Translations under genes and position numbers: made by a program
From: Brevibacillus fortis
GTDB taxonomy: Bacteria; Bacillota; Bacilli; Brevibacillales; Brevibacillaceae
Direction: 5' to 3'
DNA: 64,000 bases
NCBI RefSeq assembly: GCF_003013395.1
Contig: NZ_PXZM01000023.1
Coordinates: 186,001-250,000 of the forward strand
Notes under the pieces: generated by a model
The model's database searches: none
Told to the model about the DNA's origin: nothing
The model's input: only the letters and a program-made list of their open reading frames with translations
Shown here: positions 32,946 to 41,841 of the stretch, one piece after another
Layout of the letters: each line of letters begins with the position of its first letter
How positions within the stretch are numbered: the first letter of the stretch is position 1

Positions 32946-33710
32946 ATGAAATTTTCACGTGCGATTGTAAGAAAACCGGGAAACAGTTATGTAAATGGTT
33001 TGACGACTTCTGATTTGGGTACACCGGATTTTGAACTTGCTCTTGAGCAGCATGCCGCATACGTAGAAGCACTGAAACAGACAGGTCTGGATGTAACCGT
33101 TTTGGAAGCGGACGAGCGTTTCCCGGATTCTACATTTGTCGAAGATACAGCGGTCCTCACGGAAAAGTGCGCCGTCATCACCAATCCCGGTGCAGAAAGC
33201 CGCAATGGTGAAATTGAGGATATGAAATTGGTGCTTCCTCGTTTTTATGACACGATTGAATATATTCAGGCCCCTGGCTTCCTCGACGGTGGAGACGTCA
33301 TGCAGGTAGACAACCATTTCTATGTCGGTCTCTCTACTCGTACGAATGAAGAAGGAGCTATCCAGTTCCGCGAGATTCTCTCCAAATACGGATATGAAGT
33401 CACCATTGTTCCACTGAAAGAGTTTTTCCACCTGAAAACAGGAATCGCCTACCTTGGCAATGACCTGCTTGTCCTGGCAGGGGAGTTCATCGATTCTGAG
33501 TTATTTAGCAAATACAAGCATCTGGTCGTGGAAAAAGAAGTAGAATACTCCGCGAACTGCATCCATATCAACGACTACGTCATTATTCCAAAAGGCTTTG
33601 AGAGCACGAAAAAACAAATCACGGACGCGGGTTACAATGTGATTGAGCTGGATATGTCTGAATTCCGTAAACAAGACGGAGGATTGAGCTGCCTGTCCCT
33701 GCGCTTCTAA
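32946..33710 (+). CDS. ddaH: Dimethylarginine dimethylaminohydrolase
   Basis: A 254-residue guanidino-modifying enzyme of the DDAH group, which hydrolyses N-omega-methylated arginines to citrulline and methylamines. Substrate and catalytic blocks are present: FVEDTAVL, TNPGAESRNGE, LDGGDVM, the catalytic His in FFHLKTG and the nucleophile Cys in GLSCLSLRF at the C-terminus, as in Pseudomonas DDAH. ATG 32946 follows AAGGGAGAT at 32929-32937. It is followed by an amino-acid permease, and RocB and IclR are divergent. An arginine-deiminase-like activity on free arginine is less likely given the short length. Confidence 0.9.
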   Translation: MKFSRAIVRKPGNSYVNGLTTSDLGTPDFELALEQHAAYVEALKQTGLDVTVLEADERFPDSTFVEDTAVLTEKCAVITNPGAESRNGEIEDMKLVLPRFYDTIEYIQAPGFLDGGDVMQVDNHFYVGLSTRTNEEGAIQFREILSKYGYEVTIVPLKEFFHLKTGIAYLGNDLLVLAGEFIDSELFSKYKHLVVEKEVEYSANCIHINDYVIIPKGFESTKKQITDAGYNVIELDMSEFRKQDGGLSCLSLRF

Positions 33711-33782
33711 CGCAGGCAGTTCTCTCTTCGTTTATCGCCCTCTGATAGGCCTCTTAAAAAGCTGGTGAAAGAGAGGAATCAT

Positions 33783-35192
33783 ATGAACACTGGGAATGAA
33801 AGAGATACAGAGCTACAACGCTCCATGAAAAGTCGCCACTTGTTTATGCTGTCCTTAGGTGGTGTGATCGGGACAGGGCTCTTCCTCAATGCTGGCTTCA
33901 CCATCAATCAGGCTGGACCAGGCGGAGCGCTTGTCGCTTATATCGTCGGCGGGATTTTGCTGTATCTGGTCATGACGTGTCTGGGTGAGCTTTCTGTAAA
34001 AATGCCAGTAACAGGCTCTTTCCAAGCCTATGCCAGCAAGTATATTGGTCCAGCGAGTGGGTTTACACTGGGATGGATGTATTGGCTAGGGTCAGCTACA
34101 ACGGCCGGGGTAGAGTTCACTGCCGCAGGCATGGTCATGCAACGATGGTTCCCGGATACGCCGATCTGGATTTGGTGCGCGCTCTTTATCGTTTTGCTCT
34201 TTGCTTTCAATGCGTTAACGACAAAAGGGTTTGCAGAAACCGAATACTGGTTTGCCGGAATTAAAGTATTAGCTGTCCTTATTTTTATTATTGTCGGACT
34301 AGGTGCTATATTCGGTATTGTCAGTATGGAAGGAAGACCCGCTCCGTTTCTCTCCAACTTCTCGGCAGATGGGGGACTATTCCCGTTTGGCATTATGATC
34401 GTCTTTGTGACGATGATGAACGTCGTATTCTCTTATCAAGGCTCTGAACTGATCGGAATTGCAGCGGGGGAAGCAGAAAACCCGCAGAAGACCATTCCGC
34501 GGGCGATTCGCAACGTTGTGTTTCGTATTCTCGTGTTCTATGTGGCGTCGGTTACGATCTTGTCCGCACTCTTTCCATCGAGTGAGCTTGGACTCTTGGA
34601 AAGCCCGTTTGTGACAGTATTTGATTCAGTGGGGATTCCTTTTGCAGCGGATATCATGAACTTCGTCATTTTGACGGCTCTGTTGTCTGTTGGTAACTCA
34701 TGCTTGTATGCAGCAACTCGCTTGTTGTGGTCACTTTCCCATAGCAATATGGCACATCCTGTTTTTGGAAAATTGACCAAGCGTAAAGTGCCCCTGAACG
34801 CGCTCTTGGCGACGTTGGCGTTCTCGCTTTTGTCGTTGTTGACCAGCGTGGTTGCAGCGGATACTGTATACGTGCTGCTCATGTCTGTATCCGGTATTGC
34901 GGTTACCTTCACTTGGATGGGGATTGCTCTCTCTCAATTCAATTTCCGCCGTCAATACTTGCGTGAGGGTGGGAAAATAGAAGATTTACAATTCGTAGCA
35001 CCGTTTTACCCGGTGATGCCGCTCCTGTGTCTGGCTATTTGCACATTCATTCTCATCTTCCCAGCGTTTGACCCGACACAGCGTATTGGACTCTTCTACG
35101 GAATAGGTGCGTTAGTGCTATTCTATACGTTCTATTATGTGCGGTATGGACGCAAAAAGGTGCATAAACCGAATCTCCCAACGCAAGGCTAA
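33783..35192 (+). CDS. Amino-acid permease, RocE/RocC type
   Basis: A 469-residue APC-superfamily permease with 12 predicted membrane helices. The first helix carries the ligand loop GGVIGTGLFLNAGF; AGPGGALVAYIVGGILLYLV and YQGSELIGIAAGEAENP are typical of the arginine/ornithine and S-methylmethionine group. ATG 33783 follows AGAGAGGAATC. It lies 72 bases behind ddaH and probably imports its substrate (arginine, methylarginine or ornithine). Terminator downstream. Confidence 0.88.
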   Translation: MNTGNERDTELQRSMKSRHLFMLSLGGVIGTGLFLNAGFTINQAGPGGALVAYIVGGILLYLVMTCLGELSVKMPVTGSFQAYASKYIGPASGFTLGWMYWLGSATTAGVEFTAAGMVMQRWFPDTPIWIWCALFIVLLFAFNALTTKGFAETEYWFAGIKVLAVLIFIIVGLGAIFGIVSMEGRPAPFLSNFSADGGLFPFGIMIVFVTMMNVVFSYQGSELIGIAAGEAENPQKTIPRAIRNVVFRILVFYVASVTILSALFPSSELGLLESPFVTVFDSVGIPFAADIMNFVILTALLSVGNSCLYAATRLLWSLSHSNMAHPVFGKLTKRKVPLNALLATLAFSLLSLLTSVVAADTVYVLLMSVSGIAVTFTWMGIALSQFNFRRQYLREGGKIEDLQFVAPFYPVMPLLCLAICTFILIFPAFDPTQRIGLFYGIGALVLFYTFYYVRYGRKKVHKPNLPTQG

Positions 35193-35210
35193 GCCTTCTT
35201 GCTCGATAGA

Positions 35211-35249
35211 AAAATGCCCCTGCCATGATGATGTGGTCGGGGCATTTTT
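35211..35249 (+). terminator. Terminator of ddaH-permease
   Basis: Perfect 10-bp stem AAAATGCCCC / GGGGCATTTT and T5. Also usable by the convergent 35268 gene. Confidence 0.9.
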
Positions 35250-35267
35250 GTGGTGTAAGGATTATCT

Positions 35268-36584
35268 TCAGGAGATGCCGAACAGATCGGCCAAATACGG
35301 GTTCACGAACAAGCCGTCAGGGTCGAGCTCAGAGCGAATGGCGAGGAACTCGGGCAAGCGCGGATAAACCCGATGGAGCTTCTCGGCGGTCATGCTGTGC
35401 ATTTTCCCCCAGTGTGGACGTCCGCCATATCGGGCGAAAATCTCCTCCATCCGGGCAAAGTACGCTTCGTAAGGCATGCCCTTGTACATATGGATGGCAA
35501 TGAAGGCACTATCCCGTTCGTAAGCGGGACTGAGCCAGATGTCGTCCTTTTTGACGTATCGGCATTCCAGCGGAAAATGAACGGCAAAGCCCTCCTGCTC
35601 AATCGCCTGACGCAGCTCCAGTATGGCATCGCCCATATGTTCAGCGGGTAAGCAGTATTCCATTTCGTAAAAACGAACAAGGCGAGGAGTGGCGAAAAGC
35701 TGATGGCTGTAGCCGCTCTCATGGACAGAGGGAACGCTTTGGGCGGACAGCCTGCTGACGCTTTTGGAGAGAGAAGGGCGCAATCGGCAGCTCTCCGACA
35801 AGAGCCAAAACAGCCCATTTTCCACCACCATTTTCTTCAAATAGCTCCATCGTTGATTGCCGCTGGGGGGATCGCTGGTCTCGTTCATGAATTTCACTTG
35901 AACGGTGTCCGAATACGGGAAGATAAAAAATTCGAAATGCCGATGCTCGGTTTTAAACGTCTCCAGTGAGGTCAGGCACTCCTCTAGTTGCATACGACGG
36001 CTTTGGTAGCGCAGGCGATAGGCTGGGAGGACACGCAGCTTGACGCGTACGATGATGCCCAAGAGACCAAGAGAGACTTGCATGGCTTTAAACAGCTCCG
36101 GTCTGGCTTGCTCGGATACTTCCAAAACCTCCCCAGATGCGGTCACGACTGTCAGCCCAACGACTTGCGTGGAGATGCTGCCAAAATGAATGCCTGTGCC
36201 GTGGGTTCCGGTGCTGACGGCCCCTGCAATGGACTGGGCGTTAATGTCTCCGAGATTTTCTTGGGAGTAGCCCGCTTCATGCAAAAGGTGTCCGAGTGTC
36301 TTGAGCTTGGTGCCTGCCCAGACTTCAACGGTATGATCGGCAGGGTCTACACTTACGATTCCTTGGAGATGATCCAAGGATAGCAAGCAGTCTTCTGTCT
36401 GAACGAGCCGCGTGAAGGAATGACCTGAGCCGACGACTCGAATTCGTGTACCTGCCTTCTTGCAAGCAAGGACAAGCTGCACGACCTCATCCACGGACTC
36501 TGGCATCGCGATTTGTTTCGGCTGACTTTGTACATTTCCTGTCCAATTGGTCCAGTGATTCGCGTGTTTCCTTACAGTGAGCAT
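35268..36584 (-). CDS. FAD-dependent sugar-lactone/alditol oxidase family
   Basis: A 438-residue flavoprotein of the VAO/D-arabinono-1,4-lactone oxidase family: FAD domain with VVGSGHSFTRLVQT and GAVSTGTHGTG, and a C-terminal HWGKMHSMTAEKL motif characteristic of aldonolactone/alditol oxidases. These enzymes oxidise aldonolactones or sugar alcohols with oxygen. ATG 36584 follows GGGGGGATGG. Its first 13 bases overlap the end of the upstream PLP enzyme gene, so the two are translationally coupled. Substrate not decided. Confidence 0.85.
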   Translation of the reverse strand: MLTVRKHANHWTNWTGNVQSQPKQIAMPESVDEVVQLVLACKKAGTRIRVVGSGHSFTRLVQTEDCLLSLDHLQGIVSVDPADHTVEVWAGTKLKTLGHLLHEAGYSQENLGDINAQSIAGAVSTGTHGTGIHFGSISTQVVGLTVVTASGEVLEVSEQARPELFKAMQVSLGLLGIIVRVKLRVLPAYRLRYQSRRMQLEECLTSLETFKTEHRHFEFFIFPYSDTVQVKFMNETSDPPSGNQRWSYLKKMVVENGLFWLLSESCRLRPSLSKSVSRLSAQSVPSVHESGYSHQLFATPRLVRFYEMEYCLPAEHMGDAILELRQAIEQEGFAVHFPLECRYVKKDDIWLSPAYERDSAFIAIHMYKGMPYEAYFARMEEIFARYGGRPHWGKMHSMTAEKLHRVYPRLPEFLAIRSELDPDGLFVNPYLADLFGIS

Positions 36585-37759
36585 AATCCATCCCCCCGAT
36601 AGGTCGTCACTTCCTCGATAATTTTGCCACCAGAGATGCAATACAGCCTGGTAAAACGTTCGCAGAGCTCTCCTGCTTTCGCATGGCGAAAAAAGATCGG
36701 ATCTCCCAACTCCAGCGTTTCCATGCCTTGATAGTGGATCGGTGTCTGGACCTCACCTGCTCCTTCGTTGCGGAACAGCTTTGCTCTCGCTGGCAAGTAA
36801 GGCTTGGGGAGTCTGTCCTGCCCCGCAGAACCAGAGGCAATGTAGCCACCACCCGCACAGGTATAAATATGCGGAGTGGGTTTGCGGATAATCTCCAGGG
36901 CAAATCCAGCAGCAGGATGAAAGCTGAAATCTTGAAAGTAGTCAAACAGCCCAGGCGAAAAAAATCCGGAGCCTGCTGTAACCTCTGTAACGGCGTCTTC
37001 TTTCCCGGTCAAGTGCAAGCTGCCTGTTCCCCCACCGTTTACGAAGCGAAGAGAAATGCCTAGCTCGCGAATGGCATGCACCAGTGTGGCGCGTCGCTGT
37101 GCCACTTCTTTCACGGAATACTGTTTGAGAAGACGAATAATGCTGTTTTTCAGGAATTGACGAGGGTACCGATCACCCACGCCGGCAATCTGAGCTTCGT
37201 ACCCCATGACACCATCTAGGTAAAGATGATCGGAGGAAGCAACGCGGTTGGCAAGGGAGAGGGACGTCTCAAGAGAGCGAAGAGGGGAGCGCCAGACGCC
37301 GAAATGCAGCCCCAGCACATCAGACGACATGTCAATATCGAGACAGACAGGCAGCCTGGTTCCCGTTTCTCGGGCGATTTGTTCGAGCTGTTCGACATGA
37401 GGGAGAGAGTCGATCATCAAAGTAATGGAGCGTCCGTTTTTAATCTCAAAGGCGATTGACAAAAGCCAGCTTTTTTCCCAGAGCGGATAGCCGAGTAGCA
37501 GGTCATCGAAGCCTGCCTCGCACAGGTGAAGCACCTCAGGAGCGGAATAGCACATGAGACCACGAAAGCAATCGTCCAACTGCAATACATGTTTGAGAAT
37601 GGCAACGCTTCGGATCGACTTGCTCGCGATTCGAACGGGTTTTCCATTGCTTTGCAAACAGATTTGCTCCGCATTTTCCTCCAGAAGATCTAGGTCGACG
37701 AAAGCAAACGGCTTTGGAACACCGGCAAAGGCAGACTGATAATAGCGATAATCCCGCAT
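36572..37759 (-). CDS. Fold-type III PLP enzyme (alanine racemase/D-threonine aldolase-like)
   Basis: A 395-residue protein with the alanine-racemase N-terminal barrel: FAFVDLDLLEENA, the PLP lysine in RIASKSIRS near residue 47, the phosphate-binding VNGGGTGSLH, and a C-terminal beta domain with GGGYIASGS. The plan is that of D-threonine aldolase or amino-acid deaminase/aldolase relatives. It precedes and overlaps the flavin oxidase gene; this pairing suggests a shared pathway on a beta-hydroxy amino acid or related polyol, which is inference only. Confidence 0.82.
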   Translation of the reverse strand: MRDYRYYQSAFAGVPKPFAFVDLDLLEENAEQICLQSNGKPVRIASKSIRSVAILKHVLQLDDCFRGLMCYSAPEVLHLCEAGFDDLLLGYPLWEKSWLLSIAFEIKNGRSITLMIDSLPHVEQLEQIARETGTRLPVCLDIDMSSDVLGLHFGVWRSPLRSLETSLSLANRVASSDHLYLDGVMGYEAQIAGVGDRYPRQFLKNSIIRLLKQYSVKEVAQRRATLVHAIRELGISLRFVNGGGTGSLHLTGKEDAVTEVTAGSGFFSPGLFDYFQDFSFHPAAGFALEIIRKPTPHIYTCAGGGYIASGSAGQDRLPKPYLPARAKLFRNEGAGEVQTPIHYQGMETLELGDPIFFRHAKAGELCERFTRLYCISGGKIIEEVTTYRGDGLCSL

Positions 37760-37985
37760 GTACAGGCCTCATCCTTTTTAAGAGATATAATGAACGAGAA
37801 ATATTTCATAAAATTCTTTCTATTCTACTCATTTGTGATCGATTCCTTCCTGAACAGATAAGCGACATGTACAGAAAAAGCGAATGCTCGCGTTTTAATG
37901 TTCGTGTTTTGGTGTTTTCAGTGATTGTAAAGGCGTGTTAACAATAAAAATAACTTTAAAAGACGAATAAATAGGCTGGTTACGG

Positions 37986-38014
37986 TTGACTTGATTCAGC
38001 TTATGAGCTACTAT
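37986..38014 (+). promoter_or_regulatory. Promoter of the purine-riboswitch transcript
   Basis: TTGACT and TACTAT with a 17-base spacer, about 45 bases before the aptamer. The region 37760-37985 shows nothing else. Confidence 0.65.
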
Positions 38015-38065
38015 ACATATTGTTGTGAAGAACAACACAGGCTTGACGAATGAAATAGTGATTTG

Positions 38066-38176
38066 TATTCGTATATCCTCAGAAATATGGTTTGAGGGTC
38101 TCTACAGGGAACCGTAAATTCCCGGCTACGAATAGGGCAGTTTTGGTATACCCTATTCGTCGGTCGGGAATTTTTT
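38066..38176 (+). ncRNA. Purine riboswitch (guanine-type) with terminator
   Basis: The aptamer is recognisable: P1 TATTCGTA/TACGAATA (38066-38073, 38127-38134), P2 CCTCA/TGAGG with loop GAAATATGGTT, junction GTCTCTAC, P3 GGGAA/TTCCC with loop CCGTAAA, and CTACGA closing. The specificity base (position 74 of xpt) is C126 in GGCTACGA, predicting guanine/hypoxanthine. Bases 38116-38137 pair with 38151-38173 into a 22-bp terminator before T6. Because that terminator uses the 3' strands of P3 and P1, ligand binding should prevent it, an ON switch like pbuE. Confidence 0.88.
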
Positions 38177-38200
38177 GCATTCTTTCGGGGAGGGAACGAC

Positions 38201-39634
38201 ATGAATCAGTATGACGTAATCGTTGTAGGAGCAGGACCAGCAGGGATTTTTACATGCTACGAGGTAATGAGAAAAGCACCGAATGCCAAGGTGCTGTTGA
38301 TTGATAAAGGGCATGACATCTATAGCAGACGCTGTCCGATCTTGGAGGAAAAGATCAAACTCTGTCCGCCGCCAGCAGGAAAAAAAGAATTCGCAGGCTG
38401 TTTGCCGGCTTGCTCGATTACCAGTGGTTTTGGTGGAGCAGGCGCCTATAGCGATGGTAAATTTAACATTACCACCGAATTTGGTGGTTGGATGACAGAC
38501 TACCTTAGCCCTTCCACTGTGCTCGGGCTGATCAAATACGTGGATGAAATCAATTTGGAGCATGGGGCTACTCAATCGATTACGGACCCGACTACAGAGA
38601 CGATCAAGAGCATCGAGCAGCGCGGCTATGCGGCTGGACTCAAGCTGTTGCGAGCGCAGGTGCGTCACTTGGGAACGGAGCAAAACCTGGAGATTCTCCA
38701 GTCGATCTTCGAACATTTGAAGAAGCACATCGACATGATGTTCAAGACAGAGGTCGAGGACATCCTTACGGTTAAAGAAGCAGACGGACATCAAGTAAAA
38801 GGTGTGGTCTTGAAAAACGGCCAATCGTATGAAGCTGATTACGTGGTAATCGGACCGGGCCGCGATGGCTCCGCATGGTTGACCGATATCCTAAAAAAAC
38901 GCCGTCTGAAAATGTACAACAATCAAGTCGACGTAGGCGTACGTGTGGAGACGTCCGATGTCGTCATGCGCGAAATCAATGAACACCTGTACGAAGGAAA
39001 ATTCATTTTCAATACATCTGTCGGAACGCGTGTACGGACGTTTTGCAGCAATCCATCCGGTCACGTGGTCGTAGAAAACCACAGTGGGGTCATGGCGGCA
39101 AACGGGCACTCTTACAAAGACCCGGCGCTGGGCTCGAAGAATACGAACTTTGCGCTTTTGGTATCGCATACGTTTACAGAGCCGTTTGACAAGCCGAATG
39201 AGTACGCGAGAGAAATTTGCAAGCGGGCGAACGACCTGTCAAACGGTGGGGTTATCGTGCAAAAGTACGGAGATATTTTGCGCGGTCGCCGATCCACAGA
39301 GTCGCGTATTAAGGAAGGCTTCCTTGAGCCTACTCTGAAGGAAGCGGTGCCGGGTGACTTGGGACTCGTGTTGCCTTACAATACGATGAAAAGTCTGATC
39401 GAGATGGTGGAAGCACTGGACAAGGTAACGCCGGGAATCGCCTCCGAGCACACATTATTCTACGGAGTGGAAGCGAAGTTCTACTCGGCACGCCCGAAAC
39501 TGACTGAGGAATTCGAAACAGAAATCAAGGGATTGTTCTGTGGCGGGGATGGTGCCGGAATTACGCGTGGTCTGGCACAGGCCGGAGCTGCTGGTGTCTG
39601 GATGGCTCGCAATATCGCGAAGCGCATGCAATAA
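38201..39634 (+). CDS. FAD-dependent dehydrogenase (COG2509-type)
   Basis: A 477-residue flavoprotein with N-terminal GAGPAGIFTCYEVM dinucleotide motif, Cys-rich stretch RRCPILEEKIKLCPPPAGKK, GFGGAGAYSDGKFN, and a C-terminal FAD motif CGGDGAGITRGLAQAG. It belongs to the uncharacterised dehydrogenase family related to HI0933/GidA-like enzymes. ATG 38201 follows GGGGAGGGA at 38187-38195. Placed directly behind a purine riboswitch, it probably acts on or responds to purines; the reaction is unknown. Confidence 0.85.
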   Translation: MNQYDVIVVGAGPAGIFTCYEVMRKAPNAKVLLIDKGHDIYSRRCPILEEKIKLCPPPAGKKEFAGCLPACSITSGFGGAGAYSDGKFNITTEFGGWMTDYLSPSTVLGLIKYVDEINLEHGATQSITDPTTETIKSIEQRGYAAGLKLLRAQVRHLGTEQNLEILQSIFEHLKKHIDMMFKTEVEDILTVKEADGHQVKGVVLKNGQSYEADYVVIGPGRDGSAWLTDILKKRRLKMYNNQVDVGVRVETSDVVMREINEHLYEGKFIFNTSVGTRVRTFCSNPSGHVVVENHSGVMAANGHSYKDPALGSKNTNFALLVSHTFTEPFDKPNEYAREICKRANDLSNGGVIVQKYGDILRGRRSTESRIKEGFLEPTLKEAVPGDLGLVLPYNTMKSLIEMVEALDKVTPGIASEHTLFYGVEAKFYSARPKLTEEFETEIKGLFCGGDGAGITRGLAQAGAAGVWMARNIAKRMQ

Positions 39635-39655
39635 CGAAAACGATCAGAAGGAAAT

Positions 39656-39700
39656 AGGCTTCTTGCCAGGCACGCTTGTGCTTGGTGGGGAGCTTTTTTT
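39656..39700 (+). terminator. Terminator of the FAD dehydrogenase gene
   Basis: GGCTTCTTGCCAGGCAC pairs with GTGCTTGGTGGGGAGC (G-T rich stem), then T7. Confidence 0.75.
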
Positions 39701-39818
39701 CATGACAAAACAGCATCAGGAAAGTAATGGTCCCGATGTCACGAGGAATTGGGCAGAAGCGTATTGTATAAAAGGGCCAATAATCAAACCACGACCTTTT
39801 GTTGGCAGGGAGGTATCT

Positions 39819-40154
39819 ATGTTTTTTTGTGATGATGATGACGATACCGCTGTGATAGCACTTTGGATTATTTCGATTGGCTTTGTCATACTGGCCATTG
39901 ATAAAACAACCAGATTAAGTCAAAAGCCTGCCTGCGACAATGAGAAGTTGATACAGCCCCTCATTCAATTAAACAAGCAAGTCAATGGGAAGAATAAGAA
40001 TGGCAATGACGACGATGAAGATATGCAATTCAAACGAATTGAACAGCAAATTTCTCAATTACGAGACAGTATTCAAGATATAAAGAAGAATTTGCAGGAG
40101 AGTCCATCCAAGAACGGAGGGAAGAAGGATGATCGAAAAAAATCTGGCGAATGA
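39819..40154 (+). CDS. Small membrane protein with acidic start and coiled coil
   Basis: A 111-residue protein: MFFCDDDDD, one membrane segment (AVIALWIISIGFVILAI), then a hydrophilic coiled-coil tail (RIEQQISQLRDSIQDIKKNL). ATG 39819 follows GGGAGGT at 39808-39814; the frame extends upstream without a ribosome site. Its last 26 bases overlap the next gene, also a small membrane protein with a coiled coil, so the two probably form a complex. Function unknown. Confidence 0.6.
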   Translation: MFFCDDDDDTAVIALWIISIGFVILAIDKTTRLSQKPACDNEKLIQPLIQLNKQVNGKNKNGNDDDEDMQFKRIEQQISQLRDSIQDIKKNLQESPSKNGGKKDDRKKSGE

Positions 40155-40404
40155 GCTGGTAGCGGTAGGCGGGTGGATCGCGGTTCTGGGGGCCTTCCTA
40201 GCGGCTATAGGCTCGACTGGACAGGTGGAACCGGATCAGGATACGTCTACAGACAATCAATCCAATGGCAAAGAATCAAATGATTTGAAAAAACAAGTGC
40301 TGCAACAGAAAAAACAATTGCAAAAGCAACAGATACAGATTGAACTGATTCAATTGGAACAAGAGCTCAATACCATCATCAATACCACAAGGAAAAATGG
40401 CTAA
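40129..40404 (+). CDS. Small membrane protein with glutamine-rich coiled coil
   Basis: A 91-residue protein with one membrane segment (ELVAVGGWIAVLGAFLAAIG) and a Gln/Lys-rich coiled coil (LKKQVLQQKKQLQKQQIQIE). ATG 40129 follows GGAGGGAAG within the preceding gene. Translationally coupled to it. Such pairs are common in Brevibacillus-like genomes but unnamed; possible spore or envelope role is a guess. Confidence 0.6.
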   Translation: MIEKNLANELVAVGGWIAVLGAFLAAIGSTGQVEPDQDTSTDNQSNGKESNDLKKQVLQQKKQLQKQQIQIELIQLEQELNTIINTTRKNG

Positions 40405-40405
40405 C

Positions 40406-40448
40406 AAAAAATGACTTCACCGAACTGCTTTTGGGCGAAGTCATTTTT
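40406..40448. terminator. Bidirectional terminator
   Basis: Perfect 12-bp stem AAAAATGACTTC / GAAGTCATTTTT between convergent units. Confidence 0.9.
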
Positions 40449-40453
40449 ACTTA

Positions 40454-40867
40454 CTACGACGGCTGCATATTATCGTTCATTTTCTTCAATACGCGGTTGA
40501 AGATAGCGAGTTCTGCTTCGTCAAGGCCGCGGAGTGCCAGTTCCTCTTGCTCTTTGGCAGCCTCCAGCCATTCCGGGAACCGCTCGACTGCTTGCGGGGA
40601 CAAGGACACATAGCGTTCACGCTTGTCATCACCTTCTGAGCGAATAATCCAGCCCATCTCTTCCAATCGGGTTAGTGTCCGGGTAATCGTCGGCGCTTCT
40701 ACATTCAGGTAGTTGCTCAATTGAACCTGGGTGAGCGATTCGCGATAATGCAAGCAAAGGATAATACCCCATTGCGAGCTGTATAATCCCATGGGAGCCA
40801 TGGTCCCATTTAAAGATTTACTGAATATTCTTGCGGTTTGGCTAATTCGATGACCATAATATTGCAT
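40454..40867 (-). CDS. MarR-family transcriptional regulator
   Basis: A 137-residue MarR regulator: winged HTH with LTQVQLSNYLNVEAPTITRT and wing GDDKRERYVSLSPQA, flanked by dimerisation helices. ATG 40867 has GGAGG 9 bases upstream; the longer frame begins before the site. It stands alone, with no obvious efflux partner in its own operon; the 158-base gap to 41069 holds its promoter region and a hairpin at 41014-41048. Confidence 0.9.
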   Translation of the reverse strand: MQYYGHRISQTARIFSKSLNGTMAPMGLYSSQWGIILCLHYRESLTQVQLSNYLNVEAPTITRTLTRLEEMGWIIRSEGDDKRERYVSLSPQAVERFPEWLEAAKEQEELALRGLDEAELAIFNRVLKKMNDNMQPS

Positions 40868-41068
40868 AAATATATACCTCCAGGAAAGCTGGTCCGATAT
40901 ATCGTACACTTTATTGCTTAAGTAAATATGTACAATAACATACTAGCAGTTCTTGACATATAAGTAAACGTTTATTCGATGGCGAAATAATGGATTTTCT
41001 GACACAAATAGAACCAGGGAAGTGTCATGGAAAAAGACACTCACCTGGCTGAAAAATACGATAATGCA

Positions 41069-41686
41069 TTAATCTGCGGACAAGATGGCGAGCGGTCCTT
41101 TTTCATTGATGAGCGGCTCTAGCTCATAGACCGAAATGGGGAACATGGGGAAACCGACGTAGTAAGGCGTAATTTCGTACAACTGGAAGTAGATGACCAG
41201 TGCTTTGTCAGCGAGGTAATAATCCTGATCGGGCTTAATCGAAGTAAAGCCGTTTAGTGTGGGGATGCTTCTTTCTTTGATTTGACGCTTGATGTTTTCG
41301 GAAATCACCTTGACGTAATCGCTTCCTGGCTTGAATAATTCACGCAGCGTATACAGCTTGCCTGTTTGGATATCTGCGGTGATCGACCCGAGGAAGGTCA
41401 TGCCGTGAGCCATTTGCGGTGTGTAGGCGTAGTTGTTCAACACGACACTGAAAATGCCGCGTTCGTTTGTCTTGATTTCATAGCTTCCTTGCATTTGTGT
41501 ATTTCCCGGCACTTGGACCCGTTGCTGCTCGTGAATTAAGCCTTGAACCGTTTGATGAATGGCCCGGTTGATATCTTTTTCCGCTTGCTGATTGGCTAGA
41601 CCCGCCAATTGCGGATAGTAGATCGTGGTGTTCGGACGGCTAATCGTCCGTGTCAGCACGGTAGCTGGCAATTGATTGAGTTCCAC
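41069..41686 (-). CDS. DUF3298/DUF4163-type domain protein (RsiV-like)
   Basis: A 205-residue protein with the two-part fold seen outside the membrane in RsiV: DUF4163-like N-part (YYPQLAGLANQQAEKDINRA) and DUF3298-like C-part (LRELFKPGSDYVKVISENIK, LVIYFQLYEITPY). It lacks both a signal peptide and the RsiV membrane helix, so it appears cytosolic or depends on an unseen start. GTG 41686 follows ACGGAGAAAA. No sigma factor adjoins it. Confidence 0.75.
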   Translation of the reverse strand: MELNQLPATVLTRTISRPNTTIYYPQLAGLANQQAEKDINRAIHQTVQGLIHEQQRVQVPGNTQMQGSYEIKTNERGIFSVVLNNYAYTPQMAHGMTFLGSITADIQTGKLYTLRELFKPGSDYVKVISENIKRQIKERSIPTLNGFTSIKPDQDYYLADKALVIYFQLYEITPYYVGFPMFPISVYELEPLINEKGPLAILSAD

Positions 41687-41841
41687 TTTTCTCCGTTTGC
41701 CTCCTGTACGTGTGAGTTGTGTAATAGCCTATTCGAAATTGTTTTTGGCTGTTCTCACTTTTTTCACAAATTTGGCAAAGGTTTGGCTATATAATGGGGA
41801 AAGAATCCGATACATAAGTAATAAGGAAAAGGGGGGCAATT

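Noticed and set aside
38153-38824. Reverse open frame of 223 codons opposite the FAD dehydrogenase
   Set aside because: It overlaps the dinucleotide-binding domain and the riboswitch terminator, and has no ribosome site or recognisable domain.
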